64,000 nt of DNA from positions 481,294 to 545,293 of the forward strand of contig VXAA01003984.1 of the NCBI GenBank assembly GCA_013399115.1, in the 5' to 3' direction. This document shows positions 1 to 12,765 of the stretch, in pieces. Numbering within the stretch: the stretch's first letter is position 1; every line of letters starts with the position of its first letter. Position numbers and translations under genes: made by a program. The notes beneath the pieces were generated by a model. It did not search any database. It was not told the DNA's origin and saw only the letters and a list, made by a program, of their open reading frames with translations. Origin of the DNA: Anseranas semipalmata (lineage: Eukaryota > Chordata > Aves > Anseriformes > Anseranatidae).

Positions 1-3000
1 ATCACTTGGTAGCATAAGGTTGACCTAGCTGAGAATTCACAGTCCTTTGCATCCTCCTTTTGAGTCATAGAAATCTTAGAAAGAAAGAGAGGTGTAATCT
101 AATAATAGTATATTTTAGTGTTAGCATCCTCAAGAGATTCTACCTGCATGTTGTCCTTAAGTTATACTCAGGCCAAAAAATGTCCCCCAGTCAATTCAAG
201 GTTGCTAAGAATCAAGCTTCTAGGATGAATGTCTTCATGGACTGTAAATGAATCATAAGGCTACCACCTGCTATCAGTGTAAGAATTCATATGCAGATAT
301 CATTCTAGATTCTTCTTCCGTGACCTCTGGAGTATGAGATCAAAATGACAGCAAGTGGTTTCTGTTTGATTAAACACAAGTTAGAATGGGGTGTCCAGTT
401 GCTACATCTCAGGATAACAGCGCTTATCTGCAGCATCTCTCTATTCTTGTGCTAAATTAATTTTTTCTGGCAATGTCTTTCACATTTACTTTTGTATGTG
501 TCTGTTTGAGATGACCGCTTCCCTTCCTTGCTTCTTTATCTCTTTCCATCTGCTTTGAGCTGTAGTCAGTATTTTTTTTTTATTTTGTATTTTTGGATTT
601 TCACAGTTTTATACAGTTAAATACTGCTGAATTTCTTGCATTTATATACCACTGTGTATAGTTAGCGGTAAGTGCAGTTACAATCACATCCCAGATATGT
701 CTTGAAACTATGGGTGAGGTGTTGGTATAATTGCAGTTAATGGCAAAATGTCCTCATATTTCAAAGTATTTTTATTATTATTATTTTCATTCTTATTTTA
801 TCATTTCTTTTTTACTCTGAAAAACTTCCTCACTGCCTCTCTGGATAGTGAAAAACAGAGCTGTCAATAATGGACATAATCCTTGTGCTTCTTATGCTTC
901 CACTGCCTTCATAGTGCCACTCTTAATTTTTCTGAGTAGAAAAGGAGAATTATCCAAGGCCATTATCCAAGCCACAGAGGTATTACAGTAAAGTCAAGTG
1001 ATACTATCACCAATGGGTATGTATGCATCATCTTTCCACAGCAGTGTCACGGTTCTTCTCTCACAACAGGTAGTAACTAGGTATCTGTTAAAATAGGCAC
1101 ACCGCCAATCATTTGCACCTGTTAATAAATCATAAAGACCCCCCTATTCAAAGCCTGAGCCCTCTGTTTCAAGAGTCTCTGCAATATAATGTAACATAAT
1201 TCACAACTGAAGAAACTCTTCATACAGGATTACAACCATTTGCAATCTGACATTATTCAGACAGGATTGCTACATTATGCAAAGCATAATTACAAACTGT
1301 TATCCCTGTATTACTGTGCTTTTGTACATATGCAGATTATTAAAAATGGTTAATCTTAAAATCATTGCACATACACTGCAGTCAACAGGGAAGAGTCTCA
1401 GCTATTGTGCGCTGGTAAAAGAACATTATGGTTAGTGGAGGTGAGGTCCTGGCCTTATTTCTACTCCATTATTGTTCTGTTGTATACAAAGGATGAAATC
1501 TGTGTCTCCATTACATCCTGTAACACTTGAGTAATTCTTCAGAAATCAAAAACAAATCTGGGATTCACATTGTTTTTTCTGACTCAGCGTTTGAATACCA
1601 TTAGAATGATAATACCTTTCTCTTTTCTCAAGTTCTGCAGAAAGTCTCAAACCACAGATACAGGGTCTGAAATCTGAGTCAGAACCTGAATGACTCAAAA
1701 TTCTTAGGAATTTGGAACTGCCTTTCCAGTTTCATACAAAGTTTGTATAAAGCAGGACCAGACAGAAGTTTCCCTTTACTCTGGAGTGAAACATAAATGG
1801 AGACATCTAAACTGCAGGGCTTCATAGCTTTGTGTCAATACAGATGTATTAAAATAACAGGACAAGTCACATACCCTCTTGACATCTACTGGTCTCTTGA
1901 TTCAGAGCTGACTATCTAGTGTGCAATGATACTAAAATCACGGGAACCAACAAAGGTGGGAATCATCTTGCATAACATGCAAACATGGAGCCAGTGATGA
2001 CCCGTTCTAAAACCACGCACCTCCGTAGCTGAGCTGAACTCAGCCAGCCTTCAGAAACGTAACCATTACCCCCAACACAACAGAATCCTAATACCGGAAT
2101 CCAGGTAGATGGAATAAACTCATGCTATGAAGACAAAGAAACATGGCACTAGCTGATGTGCAGGAAGAAAGGAGTTGATTTTGTATTTTGGATGATTATT
2201 CACTATTTGTTGGAAGGGCAGTTTCATCCGATGGCAGAATTGGGACAGTTGAGTTGGAATGAATTCTTAAAAGAGGATTTTACTTCGTTAGAAAAAGCAT
2301 TTTCCATCCATATCTGCAGTATAAGATTAACACTGGAGGTGATTATGACGGTGTCGTATCTCTCACAGGCTGAGATGCATAAGAAAACCTGATATCCACT
2401 TATTACTTGCATTTGCACCAGTGCAGCTTTGTCTAGCAAGTGCAAGAATGTTCTTTTTTTAATACAAAATTATTTTATTAAATCTAGAGAAGCAATGTCA
2501 TAGACATTCAAAATGCTGAGCCACCAAGGACACTGTGGGTTTCACCCCTCTTACACCAACCATCAAAAATCCGATCTGTCTTTGGTTAAACTAAGTGCAA
2601 TTCCCGACGTTTGTAAATGCTGAGATAAGAATCCTGCCCTTGTATGGATAATCCCCAACCAGAAGTGCTTCATTACAATAAAGGCAAATGATAACCCTCC
2701 TCCATACCACAGAAATCCAGAAAGCACAGTACTAACTCAACAAATAGATGTAACGATTGCACAGAGCTTATCCCTTTGCCCAGCACTAAGAGCAGCCGCA
2801 ACCTCAAATAAAGCTGCAGCTTGCAACCTATTTGAAATATTATTCAGTTAAGCTCTATTTATTACCATCAAAAATAACACACACAGGGACAGCCAAAACA
2901 GTCCCGTTTCACAAAGCACAACTGAGATCAGCTGACTGGAACTCACACTTATGTTCATCGATGGGCCCTATTCTCATTTTGTGCTCCTTGTTTCTATTTA

Positions 3001-3498
3001 GAGTTAATGGTAAATGTCTTTTCCTTATCAACTGTCAAATTGTCAGAACGCACTTTGTATGTTCAAGGCTGGAGGATTCAGGGGGTGTCGGAGGGAGGGG
3101 GAGGACCATCTGCTTTGTTGACAGAAGTTTACTCCCAGTATTTTATACTGAGTAATTATTCAAGGTCCCTTGTATTTTGTGTCTCCCAGAGAGGAGGTAT
3201 TAAAAATGTCCACTATTAAATGCTTTTCACATAGAAAGCAGGATTTTATGACCCTGTAACTGCAGGATCAGTGGTTTTACGCTCTTTAGCCTCTGCAATA
3301 ATGTGTGCCTGGTTCCCCCATGCAGGCCATGCTGCGGTTAGTGTTGATTCAGTAAACAACATTTTGTTTCATCTCCACGGATATTAGGTCTATAGAGGAC
3401 AGATTGCATTTACTGATAGTGCCTCATGGTCTTAAAGCACACTTGACTAATTCTAGCTATCATTTGTGGTTTGCTGTATTTTAAACAAGGGCAGAAAT
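1..3498. other. Unique AT-rich intergenic or intronic DNA, no gene seen
   Basis: No repeat family, exon chain or RNA gene is recognisable. All open frames are short (107 codons or fewer), overlap on both strands and show no domain, as expected of chance. Around 1,090-1,400 the sequence is unusually rich in TAAT, ATGCAAA-like and FOX-like words without simple repeats, which is the look of a conserved non-coding element, but conservation cannot be tested here. A short G-rich patch lies near 3,080-3,110. Confidence 0.6.
1274..1290. promoter_or_regulatory. Candidate POU/octamer-like dyad site
   Basis: A perfect 7-bp inverted repeat (ATTATGC and GCATAAT) with an AAA centre. It contains ATGCAAA, close to the octamer core ATGCAAAT bound by POU-family transcription factors. 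The surrounding stretch is also homeodomain-word rich. The symmetry is seen directly; factor binding and enhancer function are inference only. Confidence 0.25.
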
Positions 3499-3499
3499 T

Positions 3500-3602
3500 T
3501 CAAAGAGAGAGAGAGTGGAAGAAAGAAGAGAAAAGCAAGAAGGAAAGAAGAGAAGAGAAGAGAAAAGCGAGGAGGAGAGGAGAGGAGAGGAGGAAAAGAG
3601 AA
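3500..3602 (+). repeat. Polypurine (GA/GGA) low-complexity tract
   Basis: About 100 bases almost entirely of A and G on the plus strand, first (GA)n, then GAAGA units, then GGAGA units. Such tracts can form triplex (H-DNA) structures. The minus-strand open frame over it, a run of Ser, Leu and Phe, is a composition artefact and not a gene. Confidence 0.85.
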
Positions 3603-6600
3603 CTACTAATGGTATCAAAAAATGAAATGTAGGAAAACAAAGTCTCCAAACCCTGTCTGAGAGATTGCATAACGGTAACATTTTAAATCAAATAACCCAC
3701 TCAAGTAATTTCTGTTGTCTTTAATGGAAACTGTAAGATTCATTCACTTCCCGTTCTCCACTCTTTATCTTTAGAGTCCAAGTTCATTATTCATGCGGCA
3801 TGTTAACATATTATTTTCTCTCCTTTTGACCAATGCATGATATCTGAAATCTCACCAGATCCTTTGGTTGTGTGGCACTGTTGAGAAGTTTGCATTAGAG
3901 ATGTATCAAATTGCCTTATTACCTATCTGCCTGTGAGAACAAGGGACTGGCCTCAGTCTGAGGGCACCAACATAAGGGTTCCCCTTCAGGGCTTTCTTCC
4001 CATTTTCTCTGACTGTTCCACACAGAAGAGAGATCCATGGGAAAACCTTATGGCAAATTCTGACCAAAATCTTGTTGCCTGCACTCATGTGAGATGGGAT
4101 ATCTGTCCTTTCCCACTGCTGACAAAAAGTTGAATAGTGGCAGAAGGGAAAAGGCCATGAGCCTACCCAAGTCAGCAAAGGGGCACTCCCAAAGCAGGGC
4201 AATGCCAACTGCATTCCCAGAAGCTCGTGAGGTAATACTGGTTCTTGAAGAACATGCTGAGGTTATGTCTTTGTAGTACCATGAGCATTTCCATGCTAGG
4301 AAAAATAAACACTTTCCATACAATCATTCCCACTGAAAAATCAACATAGGGCAGCAGTGAAAGGGTATTATTTGCTCTTTCAGATAATTCCTGAATAAAC
4401 ATCTGGGCAGGCTATGACCAAGATACCTTTTCCTTCCTCCCACCACCTACTTGCTTACAGAAGAATTACTCAAGGAGCAATGCTAATACTCAGTATCATG
4501 GCTCAGACTTGTCTTCTTCAAGTACAAGTCTTCAATTTTAATATGGAGTGACTAGCTTGACCCCTTTTTCATTCTTGATGACTGTGCTGTACACATCTGT
4601 CTTCTCCTAGATCTGTCCACCCCAGCACAGGATTCATATGCCATTCTTCAGAGTCCTCACAACTCTTGAAGTTTGCCAGGGTCTTCTCAGAAATCACCCA
4701 TTTTTATTTTTTATTTTTTTTAAATTCCTGCAGCACACTCTAGTCAGTTTAAATTGGCTCAACATTTAAAACCTGTCATTGTTTCAGAAATTATGTTCTC
4801 TATTCTCTGAATCTCCAAGCATCAAAGATTCAGTTTCTGGTAGCCATCCCTCTATTTATAAACTTTCATTTTTTCCACTGTCTTTGGTTTTCAGGTCGGT
4901 TTAAGAATAGCCACTGTGTCAAATCCTCATCCTTGTAGAAAAAGGAGAAAGATTCCTGAGGTTGCACTATCCTCTCGTTTCAAGGTACAACTCTCTAAAT
5001 GGAAGATTATCTAAGTTAATAATTATCCAGTGTTCCAGGTCAGAGAAAGATTTGTACCTCTCTTGACAACAGATGGCTGTCCACCCAAACACATTCAGTG
5101 ACTCAACACTTCCATAAAATATACCAGAATTCATACATCATGCTTGCAAACATTATCTGCATTGTCATAAGTAGCAATAAAAACAAACAAACAAACAAAA
5201 ATGATGGAATAAAAACATCAGGAATGTTAGAAACTCTGAATAAGATGTCTTTCATAGCCAAATTACCAAGTTCAGTTTTAATCCCAAATAATCTTTGCTG
5301 GAAGTACTGGCTCTCAGTACCTGTCCATCTATTTACATATGTGTATATAAAGACAGTCACACTCATGAACTTCCCGTGATGGTAGCTAGCTATATCTTTT
5401 CCTCGTGCACTCCCCTCCCCTCTCTGCCCCTACCAAGTAACTCCTGCTGGGGAGATGCGCCAGCCAACTCCCTTGATATGTCCTGCCCCAGAGATGGCAG
5501 CCAGATGGCCTGACATCTGCAGCAAGAAGAGCTGGCAGGTCGCCCTGAAATCTCCCACTCAAGGGAGCTGTTGTTATGTACTGAAGTCCTTATCCCTAGA
5601 AAGACTTCTGTGAATAAAATATATAGTACATGATAAAATACAATAAATCCTAAAGAAAATGAAAGCAAATAGTATTTTGAGACAGCTTATCACAACCTCA
5701 GAAACGACTTTTCCCTGTGGGCAATATTTGCTATGGAAGTCCACCAAGTCTGTCAGCATTCAGTTCTCAAACATAATATGTGCCACAGTGCACACCATGA
5801 ATTGGAATTTTTATTAACATCCATTAGAGGAGGCCATGGTACATGCAAATGGTAGAACAGAAGTGGATCAACCCAAAGAGGAACAGTTATAAGTTATATA
5901 TGCTGTATCTCATTTCATGGTCATGAGCTAAGTACATCATGCTACTTTCAGTGTATGTATTTTAGGAACTTTACTGAGAATTCAAATACCATTCAAACTG
6001 AGGCTCCATTACCACAAGGTTAACTGGAGAGACAGACAGATTGACAGAATACTGACAGACAGAGAAATAGAAAGCAATAACACTGTAATATAAAACACCT
6101 CTTAAAATAGCATTTTTCCCCCTAAAGTTAAGAGAAATGTTATCGTTTAAAAGACCACCTGTGCAGGTTCAAAGTGCAGTATCTCCTTTCCTGCTTAGGT
6201 CCATCTCTATTGCTATCTCCATTGAGTCCCTGGATGTTAGATCCTGCACATAACAAAGGCTCCGGGAGCACTTGCTCACCAGAACTTTAAAGAACTACTT
6301 GTATGGGATTTTGTTTTTAATGCTGACAAATTGCCCTTTTTTAAGTAACATAACTTCGAGGAAGAGTTAGAGGACTTGAACATTAAAATAATGACAAGAG
6401 AGGAGAGAAATGGAGAGAGTACAGGTGAAACAGCAAAGAGCATATTTTAAAATCAGTATGAAGTGGCTGCGTATCTCAAGCCTTTGGGGAGAGCTGTACA
6501 CGTATGTATAAACATGCATAGCTGAAATCTGAGGTCTAAAGGACCTCTTTTATTTTATATTCAGATTAAAATGCTCTGTGTACTCATTCTCAATCTGGAG

Positions 6601-7654
6601 TTCCCCAAAGGTGAAAACCAAGTTCAAGGTTAATTCTGTTGCGAGACATCCGTTTCTCCTTTTGCTAAATTCAAAACTAAAAAGCAACCAATATCTGGTG
6701 AAAAAAACATCACCAACATACACCACTCAAAACAATCCAAGGGTCAAATACGTTACATGCATATTTGCTGCCTTTTAGTTGTCCAAAGCAATATCCATAA
6801 ACTCGTCAGTGTTTTGCCTTATCCACAGCTAGGCAATGGACTCTAGCTATTTTATACAGCTACTGGTAACATCTCTTGCCCAGAAGGCAGTGACAGACAG
6901 AGAGAGAGCAAAGAAATAACTTGCACAGTTTTTGTGTTTTCCCAGCTATCAATCAAATTCCCTCTGACATTGCTTCATTTATGGATTATTGCGAAAACAC
7001 TGAAACAATGTGCAATGATAATGTTGTAAAGCTACAGAAATGAAATTGGTAGGAGTAACCCATTTCTCACTGTGTTCCCAAGCACCTCTCCACTCTGAAT
7101 CCCCAGCATTGTTTAAGCTTCAGTTCTATATAAGAAAGCTAATCAAATGACACTCAGGAAAATTGACTTGGGTTTTCAATCTTGTTTCAGATCTCTATTG
7201 TACTTATTTCAAATAGCATTTGTTATTCTCTGCATATCCTTAGGAACATGCCCTGTCAAGAAATGCCATACAACTTCAAACCATGTTTTTCCCACCTCTA
7301 TAACTTTTTATGTATTCCCTTTTTACATTTTATTACAGCATAACATCTAAAAATGAAATAAAGATTATAGGCAATGCTTCAGGACCTGTAGTTCTATGGC
7401 TTGCCCTGAATATCAAATCTTGTTGATAGGAACTTTCTTCTATACCACTGTAAATTGCCAAAATCTCCCCATTGACCATCACTGTAATTATTTCTGTTTG
7501 GAAATGAAAGATTTGATCGGCAGAGTGATTTTTCTTTTCTTTATATTCCCCTCTCCCTTTCTTGTCTATCTTTTCCCCCATACACCTGGACTGTGCATTT
7601 CCTCTTGATGGGGGATTTGAAGATTAAATCTGTATTTATTTACCATAGTTATCT
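3603..7654. other. Unique AT-rich DNA, no gene seen
   Basis: No recognisable repeat apart from a short (CAAA)n run. Clusters of open frames near 3.9-4.4 kb and 5.1-5.7 kb occur on both strands at once, have no domain and look like chance. The stretch 6,940-7,030 (CAGCTATCAATCAA followed by ATTGCGAAAAC and a TGCAAT-rich segment) has the appearance of a conserved non-coding element, untested. Confidence 0.55.
5179..5201 (+). repeat. (CAAA)n microsatellite
   Basis: Short run of CAAA units within A-rich sequence. Confidence 0.8.
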
Positions 7655-7765
7655 CTAGAAGTAAAAGAAAACAACAGACTGCAGGAAAAAACAAAGAGTA
7701 AGGAAAAGAAAAAAAGGGAAAATGTGAAGGAGGGAGGAGAGGAAGGATGGGGAGAGAAACACAGA
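7655..7765 (+). repeat. Purine-rich low-complexity tract
   Basis: Mostly A and G over about 110 bases, moving from A-rich to GGA-rich, with a few pyrimidine breaks. No unit repeats cleanly. Confidence 0.6.
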
Positions 7766-8362
7766 GTTTCTAAACTACTTAGTTAACAGGGATTTGGTTT
7801 TCCTAAAGTGAAAAAAAAAATGAAATAAAATGCAGAAGTAGCCACTCACTTTGTATCAAGCACCTGGGGGTGTTGGCAGAACAGCTACTGAAATTTAAAA
7901 CACATTTCCACTGTCTGTCTACAACACTTCATTACATAAATACGTCCAAATCTGAACAATGGATAAAATCTAGTGGCAATATAAGAGAGGTGTGAGGAGT
8001 AAGTTACAATTCAAATCCAAACAAATCCCAAAAGACAAGTCAATGGACCAGTAAAGAAAAGTCATTGTCAAAGCATGAAGTAGAAGTTCATGTTGAAGGT
8101 ACATACAAAGAGATTCAAGTGGTTTTGTGTAGGAACCAGGTTCAGTTCCAAGGTCAACAATAGAATGGACTAAATGAGAGTACTTTGTTTGTGTCATAGA
8201 AAAAGGGCAGGAGGAAAACTAGAGTCTGTTATTGTTTTATTTTCTTTTAGACTTTGGACTGAGACTCAGGTGTTGTGCAGCCTCCATTTCCAAGACTGCT
8301 ATTGATTTTTTAGGAGAGAGAGATTTTCTCCCGAGTAGATAGAAATAATAATGCTTACTTTT
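7766..8362. other. Unique DNA, nothing recognised
   Basis: AT-rich, with no repeat or gene that can be supported. Confidence 0.5.
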
Positions 8363-8455
8363 CACAGAATCACAGAATGGTTGAGGTTGGAAGGGACCTC
8401 TGAAGATCATGTAGTCCAGCGCTCATTTCATTAGGGGACATCTACCCTAGGCAAT
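8363..8455 (-). mobile_element. CR1 LINE 3'-end fragment
   Basis: Begins on the plus strand with two CACAGAAT units, the complement of the CR1 3' octamer ATTCTGTG. It continues with the phrase GGTTGGAAGGGACCTCTGAAGATCAT, split here only by description, which is typical of the last 60 bases of avian CR1. The element therefore lies on the minus strand and is truncated shortly after its 3' end, as is usual for CR1. The right boundary is uncertain: the first 60 bases are secure and the rest diverges. Confidence 0.9.
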
Positions 8456-8964
8456 GAGGTATGCTACAATATGTAGATCTGCACTGCTAGAAGTTCACAC
8501 ATGTGAAAGGAATGATGTGATGCAGAGATGAAATTTGGAGTCTTAAAAACAATGTAGTGACAAGAGAGCATCAGGCCAGTGTGGCCTAGTGGCCAACTAG
8601 CATGGCTAAGAAGCCTTTACTAAAGCATCATGCTGGTGGCCCTACCCAGCTTCTGAATTTAGAGCTTGTTGCTGCCTAGAGAGATCTTCACAGGGGTTTC
8701 TGTTTCACTATGTTTAGAGATGTCTCAAGTTTTGAGAATAATCTGGAAAAGGACACCGAGGGGGTCGTTGGTTACAGTTTTGTCTTGTTTCTTTCTTTTT
8801 TTTTTTTTTGATTTATATATAACTTCTTTAAATTATTTTGCTTAAACATTCATGATAGGGAAGTTTTTGTTTTTTTTTTTAGAAATGTGTCAAATTTATT
8901 TCAATTACTGGCAGATTGGAGCAGTCAGTAGTCCATAAACAATGCGAATTTTTTACTGTCGTGA
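8456..8964. other. Unique DNA with T-rich runs
   Basis: No gene or dispersed repeat recognised. Two T homopolymers lie near 8,797-8,810 and 8,869-8,880. Confidence 0.5.
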
Positions 8965-9024
8965 GATATATATATATCTGCCTGCCTGCCTGCCTGCCTA
9001 TCTATCTATCTATCTATCTATCTA
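8965..9024 (+). repeat. Compound microsatellite (AT)n-(TGCC)n-(TATC)n
   Basis: About 6 AT units, then 5 TGCC units, then about 6-7 TATC units, directly adjoining. The TGCC to TATC change differs by two transitions per unit, suggesting one array diverged from the other. Likely length-variable between individuals. Confidence 0.95.
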
Positions 9025-9740
9025 ATTCCCCTGAAACAAAGCCTTTTTTTTCTTTATCCCATTAAATGTTAAATGACAGAGAATTCAAAAATCAAACAAA
9101 CAAAATAATAGTAGAATAAATATTAGAACAGTTGGACCATCAGTTTCTTCAGGTTATAATATATAAGGATAAATATAAATAAAAGTATAAATATATATAT
9201 CTTTATATAGTATCAGTTTATTCGTAAAACATTTATTCACTATATAAGCAGGTACCTCATGCACATAATATGCAGATATACATTTTAGATAAATACAATT
9301 GAGTATTTGTATTATACCCAGAAGAAATATATATGACCTTTTTAATGTCTACAGGGGAAAAAAAAAAAAAAAGAATAAATTGTAGTTTATTCAGAAGCAA
9401 CCTTATTCTGCAATAACACAGTAGTACAAACAGGGAGGAATACATCTTTTTAATCTGTAGTAGATTATGATCTTTTTTCCTGGTATTGTTCCTTAACGAT
9501 TATTCCTAGCACAATCTGACCATACAATTTGATATTTGCATGTTAAAATTAGTAACATTTTAAAATGTATGTATGGTCAAGAAGAGGGAAAAATGAGCCT
9601 CACTATTTCACTGTCTTTTTATTAAGACTTTTTTTTTTTTTTTTCTGTAGAAGATTCTATTAAATATCATTAGTTCCTGCAGAAAAAGTGACTCTCCTTC
9701 CTGCTGGATAGATGGAGTATTAAAGTAAATGTGTTAAGCA
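9025..9740. other. Very AT-rich DNA, no gene seen
   Basis: Contains AT-rich stretches near 9,160-9,320, an A run near 9,357-9,372 and a T run near 9,630-9,645. The minus-strand open frame at 9,257-9,445 spans the A run and is not credible. Confidence 0.5.
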
Positions 9741-11285
9741 CCTCATCTATCCCATCATTCCAACTGTTAATGAAAACAAAAAAATATGGAACTGTTTACA
9801 GGACAGACAGTAGCAAAACTCTGCTCAATAAATCCATCATTTTTTTACAGTGAAACCCTGATAGTTCTATAGTTATGGCCTTCCACAGTTTTGAACATAC
9901 ACTGCAGTAGTTTAATCTAGGATGTATTTCTTCAACTTGCTTTATAGGATGTCTCAACATACACTTTTAAAAGCCTTACTGAAGTCATGATATAAAACAT
10001 TTTCTGCCTCTCTCAAGAAATCACGCAGGTTTGGTCAGGTATCTTTGTGACCAAGCCATGTTGGGAGTTACTCTTCTTGTTTTCTTCTATATGCTAACAT
10101 ATAGGATATTTGTTCCATAATATTTCTTCGAAGCTGACATTGAAGTTAAAATGACAGGACTGTATCTTCCTTTTCCCCCTTTTTAAACACAGGTGCAATG
10201 TTTGCTCTTTCCCATTCTTCCCTGTGTTTTCAAAGAAAACCACTACAACAGTGAGACTACTTCTGAAAGCTCTTTATGGAACCTGGTGTGAAAGGCAACC
10301 AACATGAGATTCTCACTGTTTTAGGGTGAGTACCTGCCCATCACTAAATAATACCAATTTTGTTATTCTCCTGAGAGCAGCTACCCCATATAATTAATTA
10401 TCTAAAGAATTATAGAAAAAAAAAACAACACCACCCCTTTTAGAATTTTGTTGATCAACTTCTCTTTGTTCCAGAAAGATCACAATCCTTTCTCAGTCCT
10501 CCTTTAGTATTAGCATATTTTATGAACTTTTGTAGTATGACTTCATTTTGTGCATTGTTCCTTTCTGATTTTGTCCTTATATTTTTACACTATTGTCTTT
10601 ACAGACTTAGGTAAACTAAGTAAGAGTGCAGCTTTATGGTCAACATATGCCAAGGCAGGATCATCCTACTAATGAAACAGGCAGCCAGGTTCTGCCATCC
10701 TTCCTCACACTTCCACCCTGTCCCTTATATTGGCACTAGTGATGATGCAGCTGCTCAGAGAACCAGATCAACCTGTTGATCTGACAGAAGAGCTACCAGT
10801 TTTTCTAAGGGGCTGGTTTATAGTTGGATAAGCTCAAAAGGAATCATGTGGAAAGCATAAGTAAAGTTGAAAAGAATGAGGGAAGGCTTGTCATATCTTC
10901 AATTCATCAATAGCACAGATAGAGATCAACCTAAGCTGGCTTTGAAATTTCTTCTCATTTCCATTTTCTTCTTCCCCGTATTTAACATCAGTAAAGGCAT
11001 ATTGATGTAGCTAATCTTATCCCTTACTAAAGTTTCTACTCTTCCTTCATATTAAGATAACTTGTTCTTTTAATAGTGCTAATTTAAAGAAATACTGCCT
11101 CTCCATTACTTTTCCTTCATGACATCTTTTTTGACCAATTCTCTGAATTTATTGAACTTTACCTTTCTGAAGCTTTACTTATGAATTCTTTTATTTTCTA
11201 TTCCTCCTTCTTAAATACCATGAACTCTATCATTTTGTGGTGTCATTCATCTTCTAGGTTGTTAATTGGTGCCTCCTTTTGGATG
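9741..11285 (-). mobile_element. Ancient CR1/L3-like LINE, decayed ORF2 region
   Basis: Read left to right, the plus strand follows the antisense of a CR1-superfamily ORF2 in the right order. From 9,741 it has the antisense of the reverse-transcriptase segment around 'TTAATGAAxATxxxAA'. At 9,971 is AAGCCTTACTGAAGTCATGATAT, a signature RT phrase. Near 10,120-10,200 come the TGACAGGACTGTA and ACAGGTGCAATGTTTGCTC phrases. At 10,567-10,605 lies the segment between RT and endonuclease. At 11,150-11,280 come the endonuclease-side phrases around GAACTCTATCATTTTGTGG. The element therefore runs 5' to 3' from right to left. It is heavily mutated, with no open frame and no promoter or tail seen. The stretch 10,630-11,020 is too diverged, or a later insertion. 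The family (CR1 versus L3) is uncertain, as such relics predate birds. Confidence 0.8.
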
Positions 11286-11874
11286 AAAAGATACATTGAA
11301 GAGCATCTGCATTGAAATGAATTATTCTCAGCATGCCTGGAGGATGGTGGAAGTTTCGTTCCACCAGCAAAGGCTGGTTGTTAAGTGTGTACACTGTTAT
11401 ATGAGTGCCTATTATGGAAACCGGTTGAGACGGAGCTTCGTCTTCCTGAAACTGTTTTTAATTTGGCTGTGTACAGCTGAACTAACCATCCAAGGCTTCT
11501 TTTATTCTAAGTGGTGAGAAATGGGTACTTTCAGATCAAAACACGTCTTCAGGTACTTCCTGTGGTACCCATTTCTCTATTGGACTTCGAAGTAGAGTCT
11601 GTGTAACTCACATGTCTAACTTTTAGATGTCTGTTGTTAGATGAAGTAAATCCTGTTCCCACTGAACCAAAGCGTTTCAAAGCTCTCGCGAAATCAGTTC
11701 TAAATTTGAAATGTCATTTTAATCTCCTATAGCCTATGGACTTCCACTCACACTTAAATTTAAGAAACAGTATAAATATTCCTTCAAATCCTACTATAAG
11801 TATCCTGTGGAGCAAATATAAAGAAGCTGCAAATAAAACAAATTGTCTTGTTTCCTTAACAATGTCTTGAAAGT
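11286..11874. other. Unique DNA, nothing recognised
   Basis: The 73-codon plus-strand frame at 11,296-11,517 is short and has no recognisable domain. Confidence 0.45.
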
Positions 11875-11938
11875 GTGTTCCCTCAGATCATCTATTGTAT
11901 GATGCTGTGTTCCCTCAAACTATCTACAGTATGAAGTT
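11875..11938 (+). repeat. Imperfect tandem duplication, 2 x 32 bp
   Basis: Two adjacent 32-bp copies starting GTGTTCCCTCA, the second at 11,907, differing at about nine positions. A local duplication with no function suggested. Confidence 0.75.
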
Positions 11939-12569
11939 GAAATGCCATCTGTGTGATGAATTTCAATCTTACTTTAATATAAAAGCTGCAGTTATTTTTC
12001 TCTGTTTTATACCATCAGGAATAGATAGTCGCAGCTGATCTGTCCATGGAAATGAGCAAGTAGCGGGTTTTTTTTTTTGCCTTTGTCTCTTTCTTGTTCT
12101 CTTAAGACAAGTAAACCTTAATTCTCTTCACACTTTCTCTCTCTCCTGATGCTACTACAACGGTATACCAATTATTAGAACATATAATTCACTTTCTCTT
12201 TCTTCTTAGAAGGCCAATATATTTTTGCTTGCATTCTGTACTCAGGATAGCTGTAAGAGGCATAGCCATTGAGTTTTCAGTAGTGGCAATAGACGGTCAC
12301 GCTCTTCTTAGTACTACTGTTGTCCATCATGTATGTGGACTCTACGAAGGAAAGACTCATCTTACACAGGGCATTGTCAGATCTCAGTAAGCTAAAGTGA
12401 AATTACAGAAGTTTATACCTACTGAGAACCTCCATGCTGGTCTTGTCATTGAGAAAGGAAGCTGTGATTTAGAGATATTTTGGGTAACGGCAGAAGAAAT
12501 ATTGACTTGAGAGTATTAAAACAGTCTGTACAGGACCTGAAAGCTGTCATTTATAAACTTAGGACTTCT
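11939..12569. other. Unique AT-rich DNA, nothing recognised
   Basis: No gene or family repeat could be supported. Confidence 0.45.
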
Positions 12570-12765
12570 GAGTCCTGTCCCAACTCTGAGAATCTGGGTT
12601 ACTTTTGGCAAAACATAGAATTTCTATTTCTCAGTTCACCTTTCTGCAGTCTAGGCATAATGTTTTGTCTCATGTCTCTTTCAAGGCGTAATTAATGAAT
12701 GCCTGTTTTACAGCTAGTTGAGAACCTCAGATAAAAGGGTCTATAGAAGTGCAAAGCATTATTAT
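12570..12765 (+). mobile_element. Probable MIR-like SINE relic
   Basis: Keeps the order of MIR-type phrases. First comes 'AGTCCTGTCCCAACTCTGAGA', given as described, then CTCAGTT near 12,632, a TAGGCATAATG and TTTTACAG segment, and finally GAGAACCTCAGATAAAAG to GCAAAGCATTATTATG. The last part matches the MIR 3' half, which ends in an AAGCxxTATTATT motif. Divergence is high and the tRNA-like head is not recognisable, so a different ancient amniote SINE is possible. Confidence 0.5.
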
